This document shows, piece after piece, positions 12,701 to 31,464 of a stretch of DNA of 64,000 nt; position 1 is the stretch's first letter, and each line of letters begins with the position of its first letter. Source of the DNA: Paralichthys olivaceus (Eukaryota; Chordata; Actinopteri; Pleuronectiformes; Paralichthyidae); NCBI RefSeq assembly GCF_024713975.1, contig NC_091102.1, positions 10,669,001 to 10,733,000 on the forward strand, written 5' to 3'. The position numbers and the translations under genes are program-made. Under the pieces are notes generated by a model. The model did not search any database. It was not told where the DNA came from and saw only the letters and a program-made list of their open reading frames with translations.

Positions 12701-14648
12701 AGAGTCCACCCCCCCAGCCTCATCCCATCATGCCCATGAAGGAAAACAAAGCTGGCATGTCTCTTTAATGAGGAGCAGAGCTCGGAGCGTGGGGAAAGAG
12801 CTCCGTTTCCACACACATTACAATACAGCGGCTTCAACTAAAGAGCTGGGTCACGCAGCTCAGCCCCTATTTAACTTAAATATTTTGGGGAAAAAACTCC
12901 AAAAACAAAACATCAAAATAAAACACGAGTGGTGCTTTGTTTTCAGATCCTGTGAGAGAGAGACCGGTTTCAACTGGTAACTCAGACACAGCGATAATGT
13001 GCTGATTAGCAGCCACCCACCATTAAACCTCGTCTCATCACCTCCACAAAACAGAGCTGCCGCCCATAACCCCATAGCAACACAGACAGAGCTGATGGTG
13101 CAGTGAGGCAGCATCCCCCTGTCTCCCGGTGTCCCTCGGGTGCCTGTCTCACCCTCACCCGCCCCACCTGGGACCCATAGGGCCTTCGGTGAGCTCACAT
13201 TGACGCCAGGAGCTCAGCAGACTTCTGCCTGATGATAGGATCTCCTCTATTATACCGCCTGTCTCATATCCTTAAGAGAATCATCTCTTAAGGTAATTAG
13301 ATTTCTGCATCAGTGAATATAAATGCAGGCCTGCTGAATTTCTCCTGGGACCCATATTAATCTAGATATTGTCTAAGGTCCTGCAGAGGCAATGGATTCT
13401 TGGACAATTTTATTCAATATTGAAAAGTATCACCTCTTATGAGCGATGAAAATATATATTTCTTTTATGTTTTTGGAATCAAAGGCTCGTGGCATGTGTC
13501 AAAAAAAAAATCTTTCAGAATTTGGAGAGAGCTCAAAAGATCTAAGAGCTTGAAGAGCTGCCCCATTTTAGTCTGGGAAACTAGGTCTAGTGTAGCCCGC
13601 AGCGCCTCTTTTGCTGCTTCCACAGCCATTGTGTGTGAGCTTGGATCTGGAGAAGAATAGAGTGCGCAGCAGTGCTCACTGTCCCTCCTCCAGGCCACAG
13701 CGTTCTCACTGTTCCTCTAATTCCCTGCATGCATCTCTGTTACAAAGCAGAGCTGCAGTCTTCCCCATAGATCTGCTCTCCACAGGCTTCTCTGTTCCCC
13801 ACAAGGTGAATCCTGCCCTGGAACAGTGGAGCTTCAGGCCCCGTCCACTGTGACTAAAGACAAAACACAGTGTGGGACACTTTCACACGACATCATGACT
13901 ATAATGCGATACTTAAAGAAATTAATTCTATATCTTACATCTCTAATATTGGTGAAAAATGTTTGAAAGCCAAATTTCCACATTCGGTTACCTTGTTATT
14001 GTTACATTCTTTCACCTGCTATTCAAATTAGGAAAGAGAAATAAGATTCATTTCTTGTCATCTGGTTCATTATGATTCTATTTGACTATTTTTGATATCA
14101 CGGATATTAAAAATAATAATCTCGAGGTGACTTTGAATCTATCCAGTGCTCAAGGTGACTCCAAGGCCACGTTTGGTGGAGAGAAAGCAGCTCTCCAGTG
14201 GTCTCGTGACATTCAGGAGACAAATATTGATCAGGGGAATTAACACTGTTCTTCAAGCCAAAACACACACGAAACCACCCGACCAAGTCAAAATGAACCT
14301 GATGTTGAATTTAAATTTACATAATAGTCTGCAGCTCTGAGATTTAATGACTGAACCGACCGGAATCATTCTGTTGACTCTGTTTTCTGGTTGACAAATT
14401 TCCATCTGCAGACACCCCTGAACTCAATCTGCTGCATCTCTCTCTCTCTCTTTGTAGATTGTGGTTTGAACGTCCACAAACAGTGCTCATCTCTGGTCCC
14501 TGATGACTGCAAGCCCGACCTGAGACACATCCGTAAAGTCTACAGCTGTGACCTCACCACCCTGGTCAAAGCTTATAACACAGCACGGCCCATGGTGGTG
14601 GACATGTGCATACGAGAGATCGAGTCCAGAGGTTTGTTCAGGACACTT

Positions 14649-14688
<40 letters not shown>

Positions 14689-17600
14689 ACATGTTTGTTT
14701 TAAATGCATCTTATAGACCACAACTTAAAATAAGAACAGTTAACCAGTCCTATTTAAACATCCTGATTTTTTTACCTGACTTTAATTTCAGATACAGAAA
14801 ATGATTAAATGAAAATGAACAACTTGAACATCAAAGACTTCGATGATATGGTTTTATAAAATGTACAAAATGATTATAATACCTAACTGATATGAAGGTT
14901 TCTTATTTGTACAACTTGAAAATGATTTGCCGAAGTAAAATATTTCAAACCTATGAAAAAAATAGTATTTAAATTTAATTCATGTGTTCAGTTTCCTATC
15001 AGATCCAAACTCATGGTGCTTTTTCAAGGGCTAAAGGAACCTGGGGGGGTGAAACACAATTGTTGTTGCTGTGGTCTAACATACTTTTAGGGGGGGCCCC
15101 CTCTCAGCTCAAAGCCAATGGCAATTGCTTGCTTTCCCTTCCCTGTTGCAACGCCCCTGTGCTTTATTTGCTTCAATAAGACACTCAGTCATTATTCTAG
15201 GAGCTCATGTCTACTCAGGTCAGAAAATATATATTAAGTTACTATAAAATTGTGTTTTTTTAGAAAATGTTATAATTTTTAGTTTAATCAGTTTTCTAAT
15301 CCCTATAAAATCTATATGAAAATAAGTTTTTATCACTGTATTTATTTTTGTTTAAGTTACAGTAAGAGATAAACAATATATACTGTGCAGGTTGAAGTGC
15401 TAAAATCATTTTTCATTATAACTAAATGTTTTTTGGTGGGGGGGTGGTGGACTGGGAGGACTGATGAGTTTGCTGGTAATTGTGAACCTGTAATGCGGAA
15501 TACATTAGTCCTTTTCCTGCTGCCTTTGTTGATTGTGTTTCATTTAAATCATTCAGCTATGTAGGAAACTCATCGCTCCCTCATTGTCTGTCCTCTAATA
15601 CATGTACATCTGTAGCTAAGTTTGATTTATGTCTTTATTATTTTGCCCAGTGATGCAGAAAACGATTTGCATCTGCCCATGTTGTTCCTTTGTGTGACAT
15701 TGTGGACATTTTATCCTTAATTTCTTATGCATATTTAAGAGCGTTTAATGGCATTTCCCTAAATTACCCAAGGCGATGTGTGCAGGTGAATTTTTCTACA
15801 TTACCCGTTGACAGCCCTGACGATGTCTGAAAGGTTGTTTATTTCATGTGTGTTCCTCAAGGGCTGAAGTCTGAAGGCCTCTACAGGATATCTGGATTTA
15901 GTGATTCAGTGGAGGAAGTCAAGATAGCATTCGACAAAGGTACGCCTCCCTTGTGTTATAGATTTCTGTCAGCTCACAGCACCACAACGATTGACGTTGC
16001 GTGCGTGGATATGTTAACAGACAGTACATTTCAGATTAATGAGAAAGTGACACATTAGTGAGGGATTAGTGTCAATCTGGGAGAGCAGATCCAATCCTGA
16101 CATGACGCTCTCACGCAGGGTTGCAGTGTGGGCAGACAGAGGTGACTCGAGGAGATTCAAACTGTGGACGTACTCTCACTGCCTCAAACGTATCTGTGAA
16201 TAAATAGACTCCTCCGCTGTGTTGGGATTCAGTAGTAGTCTAAGTAAGAACGAGCCTGTCTCGGCCAAATGCAGTATGAATTTTAACTGTACGAAAAACC
16301 CTGCAGCAGTGGGATAAACTCTTAGCCAGATCCGCATGTGGGATATCATCCATGACAGAATGTCATTCCAGCTCACAGCACTGTGATGTTCAGTCTGCCA
16401 GCACAAGTAGGCCATGGCCTGCTCTGGAAAGCATGCATAACAGAGGGAAAGTCAGAATAAAACAGGCCAGGCGGATGATAGCAGCTACTCTGCAAAAAAT
16501 AAATAAAATACAGAGTGAGAGTAGATATCTTTTCACATTCCTCAGTTCACAGTGTGAAGTGAAAGTGCTGATGTGAGCCACTTTTTTAAGTGTGACAGTT
16601 TTCTTCTGCTTATCTTCCTTACTCCCTCTCACATCCTCACAGATGGCGAGAAGACAGACATCTCAGTGAACGCCTATGAAGACATCAATATCATCACGGG
16701 TGCACTCAAACTGTACCTGAGGGATTTGCCCGTTCCCGTCATCTCATATGACGCCTACCCCAGGTTCATCGAGGCTGCGAGTGAGTCACAGCCTGACAAA
16801 TTAGATAGAAACACTCCTTTTCTGTTCAGTGTGTTAGGCTTTGATGCAGCTAAAGATGGCAAGCAGTCACTATTACACTTTATAGCCTTGAATCGATGTG
16901 GTGACAAAAGCTCTTTTCAGACATGCACTGAATTCCAGATATCCTCCTGAAATCATTGGGAGGGGCTGTCTGTGAGAAAGCAAACGTCTGAGTCAGTTAC
17001 ATTTTGTGTGATTTTTGTGTCTGTCAGCCCTCAGGTAAAATGTCTGATTGAACCCATGTGAGAATAAAGCAGGATATTGTTCAGAAGGATTCACCGCTAG
17101 TGAATGGGTGCGTTGACGAGGTTTCCAGCATGCGACAGACACAAAACAGAGCTCCCATACACGTAGAAGATGCCAACTTGGAAAGAGAATGAGATTTGAG
17201 AGCTTTTGGTGATAAGGGTCGATGTGATGTAAACAAAAATACATGAGTATAAGCATTTCTCGTCTGACCAGAACAATTTCCTGCTGCTTTCTTCATATGT
17301 GAAATGCAATAATACATTTTCTGGTCTTCAGGTCTGAAAAACGGATAAAGTCAGTACAACCACAGACTCGAGAGCAGAGGGCTAATTTGCATAAACTCTA
17401 TCAAGCAGCTTGGCTTCTTCAGACTTCCACTCAGTGACTAATGGCTTTTATTACCCCACAGGAGATAACTGCATTGATTTCTGATGCGTCTTTTGAGTGT
17501 GTTCAGACCTCTCTCGAACAGCTTGCTCTTTTCTGTTTCCCAGAGCTCACAGACCCAGAGAAGAAGCTGGAGGCTTTCCGCGAGGCTCTTGCTCTGCTGC

Positions 17601-17992
17601 CGCCATCACACAATGAAACTCTCAAGTACCTCATGGCACATTTAAAAAGGTGAGCAACCCATTCGAGTGGCGAGAGCTTAAGGACTGTGGCAAAATGGTT
17701 AGAGGAAGGGGTTTAACAAAATGTTGCTATTCTACAACACCTTCATTATATCCTCCATCTTAACAGAAAGTAGGACTACAGTCATCAGTGTAAGTTTCTA
17801 ACTCTTGTTCATATTTGCAGGGTAACGCAGAATGAAAAATTCAACCTGATGAACGCAGAGAACCTCGCCATTGTTTTCAGTCCCACCCTCATGAGCGCAC
17901 CAGACCTGGACGCCATCACAGCGCTCAACGACATCCGCTACCAGAGACAGGTGGTGGAGGCGCTCATTAAAAACGAAGATGTGCTCTTCTGA
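9780..17992 (+). CDS. chn1: Alpha1-chimaerin (Rac GTPase-activating protein)
   Basis: Coding exons: 9780-10031, 11484-11568, 14458-14631, 15862-15939, 16643-16780, 17544-17649 and 17821-17992. All junctions are GT-AG and in phase, giving 334 residues, the same length as human alpha1-chimaerin. The protein starts MPSRES; residues 1-58 are the alpha1-specific N-terminus. A C1 (phorbol ester/diacylglycerol) domain at about 80-130 keeps its His/Cys zinc ligands (HNFK...CEHC...[12 protein letters not shown]). The RhoGAP domain occupies about 145-334, with arginine finger R179 in GLYRISG. The family inactivates Rac downstream of diacylglycerol and acts in neuronal cytoskeleton and axon guidance. 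The SH2 domain of the alpha2 isoform is not encoded here. An in-frame TTG nine codons upstream is not taken as the start. Confidence 0.96.
9936..9953 (+). promoter_or_regulatory. chn1: Coding-embedded 3' splice site for the alpha2-chimaerin isoform
   Basis: The codons for LFAYSQ (CTGTTCGCCTATTCACAG) form a pyrimidine-rich stretch ending in CAG, followed at 9954 by codon 59 ([10 protein letters not shown]). In human CHN1 this is exactly where alpha1 and alpha2 proteins become identical, and the junction is phase 0. The alpha1 first exon therefore appears to be an extended version of an exon that alpha2 transcripts enter by splicing at 9954. The splice use is inferred from the known isoform junction. 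Confidence 0.7.
11569..14457 (+). other. chn1: chn1 intron 2
   Basis: This is the largest chn1 intron in view and splits the C1 domain at CA|D. Most of it is unique sequence without coding signal. It contains a perfect hairpin at 13270-13293 inside a repeat-poor block (about 13180-13390) and ends in a CT-rich tract before the acceptor at 14456-14457. Confidence 0.8.
13270..13293. repeat. Perfect inverted repeat (10-bp arms, 4-base loop)
   Basis: CCTTAAGAGA, loop ATCA, then TCTCTTAAGG. The arms match exactly and the locus lies inside chn1 intron 2. It could be a paired binding site or a chance palindrome; CTTAAG is similar to NKX-type cores. Confidence 0.9.
14655..14687. repeat. (GT)n microsatellite just after chn1 exon 3
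   Basis: About 33 bases of GT repeat begin 24 bases after the exon 3 donor (GTTTGT, starting at 14632). The T/G-rich start of the intron is part of the same low-complexity tract. Confidence 0.97.
16890..17260 (+). repeat. Interspersed repeat fragment (family C) in chn1 intron 5
   Basis: The core agagaatgagatttgagagc near 17180, followed by gatgtgatgtaaacaaaaat, is closely matched by agagaatgagattcaagagc near 25880 in a chrna1 intron. Shorter pieces appear near 37325-37450 and 59640-59720. It has no open reading frame of note. The boundaries are approximate and the class is unresolved. Confidence 0.5.
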
Positions 17993-18976
17993 ACACAGAT
18001 CAGGACTTTTATACAACAGCTCTCTAATCATTCTTTTGTGTAAAGACTTGATTACTGTTTGTATTACACATAGACTGTATATAAAGATGGCTCCCCAAAG
18101 GTGAAGCCAAAGCGTCTCGGTCACCATCTGATGGCTGGTTGCAGTATTGCTCATAATTCCCACTTCATCCATGTTGGTGGATGGGACTAACTAAAAATAT
18201 GTGAAATAAATTTCTCTCCAAGATGGTTTCTGTCATTTAAGGTAGTTCCAGGCATGTTTGGCTTTAATTTGTTATTTGAAGCTGTAAAAACAGGATTAAA
18301 TATCATGACTGACAGCTGAAACTGACTCAGGATAACAAAATGGCAGTGTTTGTAACATTTTGGCTTCACTTCTGGATAGTGGGTTGGGGGTGGAGTCACC
18401 ACAGTCTAAGGTATTACATCTATTGATAGATTTTTTTAAATGCCCTTTGTATGGACTAGTGCTGACCCAACATCTGTCCTCCCCTGTGCTGGGCGTGGAT
18501 GATGAACCTGACACTTGTACGTACTCTATGTCTCCCCATTTTTGTCGGGGGATTTTCAGAAGCTGACATACCAGCATGCATGGTGCGAGGTCTTTGTTGC
18601 TTTGTAGTCGTGACCCAGCATGTGTTAAACATCGAGTAGCGCTGTGATTTTGCTTTTGTCTGATTTGTAGAAGTTTTAGTTCACGTTCCCAGCTGCCTCT
18701 GCGCAGCTTTTTCTGTGAAACATTGCATAGCTGGATGTAAAAAAAAAAAAGCTGATTTATCTTGGGTAATTTCTATGATGCTGTATTTTTTTATCTCCTG
18801 TTTGTAACCTGCAGTGCTTAGTTGAATGAGCCTTTCCTGTTACTTAGTAGACACTGGTACATTTGCCTGATTGTAACATTTCTATTGTGTTATAAACAGC
18901 ATTATTTGTGAATTTAATTTTTTTAATGTAATGTTTTTTATAAACAACTTGTGCATGATCACTTTAATTTATTAAA
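17993..18976 (+). other. chn1: chn1 3' UTR with an embedded repeat
   Basis: The stop codon is TGA at 17990-17992. Downstream, 18065-18400 carries a family A-type repeat (tagactgtatataaagatgg, then a second half around ggcttcacttctggatag). Possible poly(A) signals are AATAAA at 18205-18210, inside the repeat, and ATTAAA at 18971-18976, in an AT-rich end typical of a vertebrate 3' UTR. Which is used cannot be told from the sequence. Confidence 0.5.
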
Positions 18977-21900
18977 CCTTACTCTGAGAAATCAAATGCT
19001 TACTGAGTCGTCTGAAATCCTGCATTCATTATTTTGTATGGCCACTTGGCAGCAGCAGAAACAAACTGCATGTCTAAAGTCATGTTTCTGGCCACAAATT
19101 TTTATTCATTTCTGATTTTGGTCTCCACCAACTCCTAAAAGAAAAGCAAATCCCCATTTTGTCACCAGTCATCTGTGTTTCATCACCCTGGCATCCCCCT
19201 TCACATTTTATATTATCATCTATTCCATTATTTATATAGAAAATATGAATTATCATCATCTAACTTAGTTTTTGAACGATCATGAATCAATGAATAATAG
19301 TTTTGTCCAGTAAAAATGTGGTAAAAAGTGGTAAACAACATTCATATAAAAAATAGATATCCAGATATCATGATGCAGTGATGCAGATGTAAGGTTGCCT
19401 ATAAACACAGTTTATCTCAATATATTTTTGTTTTTATAAAAGTAAAACAATATTTTATATTCATGGCAAAATCAAGTGAAAAGACCTAAACCAATACAAA
19501 ATGTACCCCCCAAAAAATATTTTCTTTGCAGCCAGAGCTATAGGTTGTTTTGGTTACATAGTTTAACGATGGCAGTAAATCTATGAGCATGTTTATAGGA
19601 CTACATATACGTATGCTCAGTTGGTGACAAGCTGTTTAAAAAATCACAACAGAAATAAAAACTTGTAGTTTTGTAATATTGGCTGTGTAGGGAAGCTGTA
19701 AAGTATAAAGACATATTGTTGCTGACAAACACAACACTTACTCAGTCTTATGCTTTAAATAAAAAGGAAATATATATATATATATATTATGTATATAATA
19801 GCTATTTTAGTTTTAGAAAATTGACATTAGCAACATATTTCTTTCTCTTCAGGATATTCATAATGACAGGTTGTGCCTAAAGCTACACGTCATGTGACTG
19901 TACACAAACCCCCCAAACAGCACATCAGTCACACTGATTCACTGTGTGATTAAAAACAAACCCACAATACCTGAGGCAGCAGCGCTGTAGCACTGGGAGA
20001 CTGTTAATTACTGGATGTATGTGCAAACAATGTCACATCAAATTTATGCATTTTAAGTTTAATTACCCAAAGGTTATGTCTTTCCAGGCACTTTCCATAA
20101 AGCAGCCAGGCAGAGCCATCAGTGGCGTGATACATGATCCCTGCTACACACTGTTTAAGCTCAATTTGATTAGCTTGGATTGGATGTTTATATATAACAT
20201 TTTATATTGAATCCCTTTTTTTCAGCAGTGAATCAGAAATAAGAAAGTTTGTATTGAATCATTATGGACGGGCATATATTTTGTTTTTTCTGTACCATGT
20301 TGTCCGTAGCCTCACGTTGAGCCACCCCAGCGTTTTTTGGTTTTCGTGCTTCAATTTCCTCACAAAGCATCTGAGTCGCAATCACTTCTTGACATTTAAT
20401 CACTTGGGTTGTGTGACCACATCACATTGAGTTAATGTTCACTGAATTCAGACTTGTCTCTGGTGATTGTGTGGCAAAATTGGATTTTCATCCAACCGTT
20501 TAGCCTCCCCCTCCATTATCGGCCATTTTAAATATATCATATATTCATCTACATCGGGTATTGACTGCGAAAGGGGGTAAACCTCCGGCAGTGAAGCTAT
20601 CGAGCTTTCTATCTGTGATAACACCACGGTGAATTAATGGTCACAAAATGTATGATGGTGGATGTGCCTTATTCACAGTAATGAGAGTAAATTTGAAAGG
20701 CTGTGATCCATGAGATAAGTGACCTTTCTCTCTTGACTGGCTGGTGATGCTTTCCTCTCTGCAAACAGCTGAGCTCAATCCATTTTATATTGTTGAAATA
20801 TAAAGAAAATATTCAACTCAACCATGTAAAGTATTAGAAATGGAAACATTTATTGTGTGTGATGGCAACAAAAGCTTGAAATAATCACAGTGTTTTTTTA
20901 TTTCACATAAGACCTGCATGAGTACAAGCATGAAATGTATTGTACACAGTTGATTTAAAAACAGCAAACATATTTCTATTACATTCAATGCAGCAGCACT
21001 GAATCTTCATATATAGTTTAAGTGTTCAAAATGATGAAAAGATGGGATTTTCTAATTCAAGAAAAAATGTGCAGTGTATTATTATATTGGGACACCATGT
21101 AGTATATTTACCTCAACACACATCATAACCTTTTATATGAAAACTCTAATCCTCTTAGTCTTTATAAAGGCATAAACACTCAGTGTGTTGTCCAGATTTA
21201 ATCCAGCCCCTGCAGATATTACATCGACACTTTCATTCACATTCAATGAGCATTTAATCACTTGCAGAGCAGATATAAACACACAGCTTTGAGTAAGAGA
21301 CTGTTAGAGGTGCGTACATGGTGTAAACTCAGGTGACTGGGGGGAGAGAGACCGGTGGGAGGTTTGAGACAAATCTCTCTTAATTCAGATGTTGCCAAAA
21401 TGGTCATTTTTCTCTAAGTGAGATGAATGAGGCCTGTGGTTGAGTGACTGGCTGATTGAGCGGATTGGGGATGTGAGGAAATTGAGTTGCCTGACCCATC
21501 ACGGGCCTGACGGGGTGGGGTAGAGCAGAGCAGAGAGGGGGGGCATGGGTGTAACACCTGGCCCCTTGGATATAAAGGCTGTTTGAATATCTGAGTTATC
21601 TAACATCATTTTATTATTCATTCTCAGGGATGTGAGAGGCACTGTGAGAATTATTTCAAAATATTCATCAACAGATATAACTGCATTATATGTTTTCTGC
21701 ATTATATACTTTGTCCTTTTATAAACATTCAATAAGCCAAATATAATGAAATATAATTTAAGCAGCCAGTGAACACACATAGGTGAAGCTGTGTTAACAG
21801 ATTATAAATGACAATATAGTTAAAATGTCGCAGCTCACAATTATATTAAAATGTTTCATAAACATTTATTCAATGTTTCATTACTGCTTATTTATGCTGA

Positions 21901-22560
21901 ATAGAGGACTTAAAGTAAAATGTTACCGTTCTTAAACATTGCTTACAATTCCAATTTTAAAAAAATCAAATAATAATACAAAAATAGTTAATATTCAACA
22001 AAAACATCCAAACTATCCAATTGCCATTCCTATTCATTTAAATTCTAGGAATCGAGGTTTGTTAAATGTATCTCATCCTACTTGACTTAAATCTAATTCT
22101 AGTATTTAGGGAATTGTGTTTCATGGATACTTTAACAAATAAATATGAATATATCATTAAAAAAAAGGTAAACACAAATTCATACTGTACAACCATATAT
22201 CTCATATAAAGTATAGTAACAGGAAATTTATACGGCTTTTTAAAAAAAAGAACTTGAGCTCAAGCTTAAAATCCATAGCTTTAAATGTTTGATATAATAG
22301 AAAACACTTTTTCAAGAGGCTGAACATTACAAATGGATGGGTTCAGATCTGAAGCATAAATCTTTAATTCCTAATACAAGAGGAACTGACGGCAGTGAGC
22401 ATGTGTAGCGTCTCTGCACCTCCTTGTTGTGTGTGGTCAAGTTCACGATGGGATATTTCAGTGGTGGATTACTCTGGCATGTTGATCTTATAACAGATGA
22501 CAAAGTATGTGACCCTCTCAAATGACAAGCATTGGCAGCCAGTCACTCACATCCGCTGCC
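18977..22560. other. Intergenic DNA between chn1 and chrna1
   Basis: No coding exon, tRNA or long repeat was recognised. It is AT-rich, with a short TA repeat at about 19770-19800 and a G-rich stretch near 21340-21545. The block at about 19990-20760 is repeat-poor with mixed composition and several ATTA/TAAT cores, and stands out as a candidate conserved noncoding element. Confidence 0.6.
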
Positions 22561-22724
22561 ACACAATAACATCAAGGTTGCCAGTGGAGAGTCTGGAGGT
22601 TTTAAAGTCAGTCAATTGCCAGCTCTGAAAAAATGTTTTAGGTGGGACAAACCTTTTTTCATTCTCAGGTGATCAACAGACAGCGTGGTGAAGTTGGATC
22701 GTGCTGTTGGATTTATTGACAAGG
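22561..22724 (+). promoter_or_regulatory. chrna1: Candidate chrna1 promoter and 5' UTR
   Basis: The 160 bases before the ATG at 22725 contain an E-box CAGGTG at 22666-22671 and CAATTG at 22613-22618. Muscle acetylcholine receptor subunit promoters are classically driven by myogenic bHLH factors at E-boxes near the start site, so CAGGTG is a reasonable candidate. No clear TATA box was seen, and the transcription start is unknown. Confidence 0.35.
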
Positions 22725-29720
<6,996 letters not shown>

Positions 29721-29954
29721 AGACTCAGGTTGTTCCTGTTGCAGATGACCAGTTTGTTTGTGTTCTGCTATTTGGTATTTCAAGAATGGATCTTTTGTCT
29801 TTGTACAAATATTATCTCTAAGCGCATTTTGTGTCAGACAAGTTCTTCTTCTTTTTGTCAAGGAATGTAATATGTGTTCGATTTAAATGTTTCATTAGTT
29901 ACAATTTTTTTTTTTCCTGGGCATACTCATAGGGAATGACTTAAAAATAATAAA
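29721..29954 (+). terminator. chrna1: chrna1 3' UTR and poly(A) signal
   Basis: AATAAA at 29949-29954 lies 230 bases after the TGA at 29718-29720 and is followed by T/GT-rich sequence (atggttttgtccattttc). This is the first canonical signal downstream and gives a short 3' UTR. Confidence 0.65.
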
Positions 29955-30795
29955 ATGGTTTTGTCCATTTTCAGGATGAAATGCATTCTTGATTAGTGAC
30001 TGCTGACAAATCCTCTTTCCTGATGAGACTGTTACAAACCACAATTCTGACATCATAATCACCTATTATTAGAGGTAGGAATGTATTTCAATCCCCACAA
30101 TGGAGTTAGGGTGTAACACTAACAGGTATTTGTTGGACAACACCCACTCCCTGACGCACTGAAGCCTCTCCTCTAATGATGCCTGTCTGTACGTTGTGTT
30201 GACCAACTTCCCACTTCTGCTCTGTTGTGTAGATTTTTCTACTTACTCAATTTAACATTCAGATACATATCGCTCTAACACATGTGATTGAATGAATGTG
30301 AAGGAGGAGAAACTTAAAGAGAGGAGGGATCGTTCATCTTGGAAGTACAGAGTAGATTTCGACAGTTAGGATAAGAATATTGTTGATACATTAAAAAACA
30401 TTATCCTTTAGGGTCACCCTTTTACCTTTAGTGGTTATTAAAGGGACCTCCTGATAGTTCTCAACTCACTGAGACGTTGTTCAGACCTGGTATTAACATC
30501 CATCCTGAGAGATCCAGTCCCTGGCAGTGAGAGCTCAGTACAGGTCTAATCCCTAATAATCCATCCCATTATTAACTGACAACAAATATATGCCCTCTGT
30601 CCTTAAAGCAAATGAAAGAAACTTCAGGAAGAGGAAAGAAACAAGGAGGGATCATTTTCCAAGGAAGATCAGACATGTTGAGCAACAGAGTTGATCCAGA
30701 TAGAAGGGATGAGCAAATAACACAAAGTAAATAATGGTAATACAACATAGGCTATACACATATTACCTGGAAGGACACGAGACAACATCCAAACA

Positions 30796-30837
<42 letters not shown>

Positions 30838-30840
30838 GGT
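29955..30840. other. Intergenic gap chrna1-gpr155 (position of WIPF1 in tetrapods)
   Basis: There is no coding exon here. The only notable element is an (AC)n microsatellite at 30796-30835. In human, WIPF1 lies between CHRNA1 and GPR155; none of its proline-rich or WH2-type coding sequence is present. Confidence 0.75.
30796..30835. repeat. (AC)n microsatellite upstream of gpr155
   Basis: About 40 bases of AC repeat sit directly before the GC-rich gpr155 promoter segment. Confidence 0.97.
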
Positions 30841-31464
30841 GGGAAGGTCCCGCTAAGCCCCGCCCCTCTGCTCCCGCCCCTCTGCTCTCGTTGAAACACG
30901 TGATTGGTGAAGTTGTGTTGACAAATCTCGAAATATGAAAAAGAAGTTACACACGGAATCTGCAGCGCTCAGAGACACGTGGAGGTGGTCGCAGCTGTGG
31001 ACTGACTCCTGGAGGAAGTTTATTCTAGTTTCATAACAGTTTAGTTTACGACTTCACTTCTGTGTCCTCCGCCGGCTGTTTAGCATTAGCCACTAGCTAG
31101 CTGGCTAAGTCCGCTAGCAGGAACATGTGAGGGCGCCGCCGCTGTCGCAGAGGTGAGGGTCACTTGAATAACTCCTGTCAACATGGCTGGGCGTGTTGTC
31201 TGAACAGCGCCTTGAAGCAACTTTACACGTTAGGTAAACAACTTATTTAACCGTGTGATGTAAACTAACCGCGGTATACTTAACATGTAGCTTTTGAAGT
31301 GTCATATTATCTGTTTAACTTTGAACACGCGCCTGTTCACAGTGTTTTAGCGGCGGAGGTTTCCACCTTATCCCGACTACACCCACTCCACCTTTAGCCC
31401 CGAGCCGTGATTAAACCTTGACATCAACGGGAGCTTATGACCCACTGTCAGGGGAGGGAGCGCG
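30841..31464 (+). promoter_or_regulatory. gpr155: gpr155 promoter and 5' UTR
   Basis: The composition turns GC-rich. Two GC boxes (30858-30866 CCCCGCCCC; 30873-30880) precede a CACGTG E-box at 30897-30902 that abuts an inverted CCAAT box (ATTGG). A likely noncoding exon ends at CAGAG|GTGAGG (donor at 31153), and an acceptor (TTCACAG, ending 31342) begins the exon containing the ATG at 31465. No TATA box was seen, as is usual for a housekeeping promoter. The exon structure of the UTR is inferred from splice consensus only. Confidence 0.5.
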
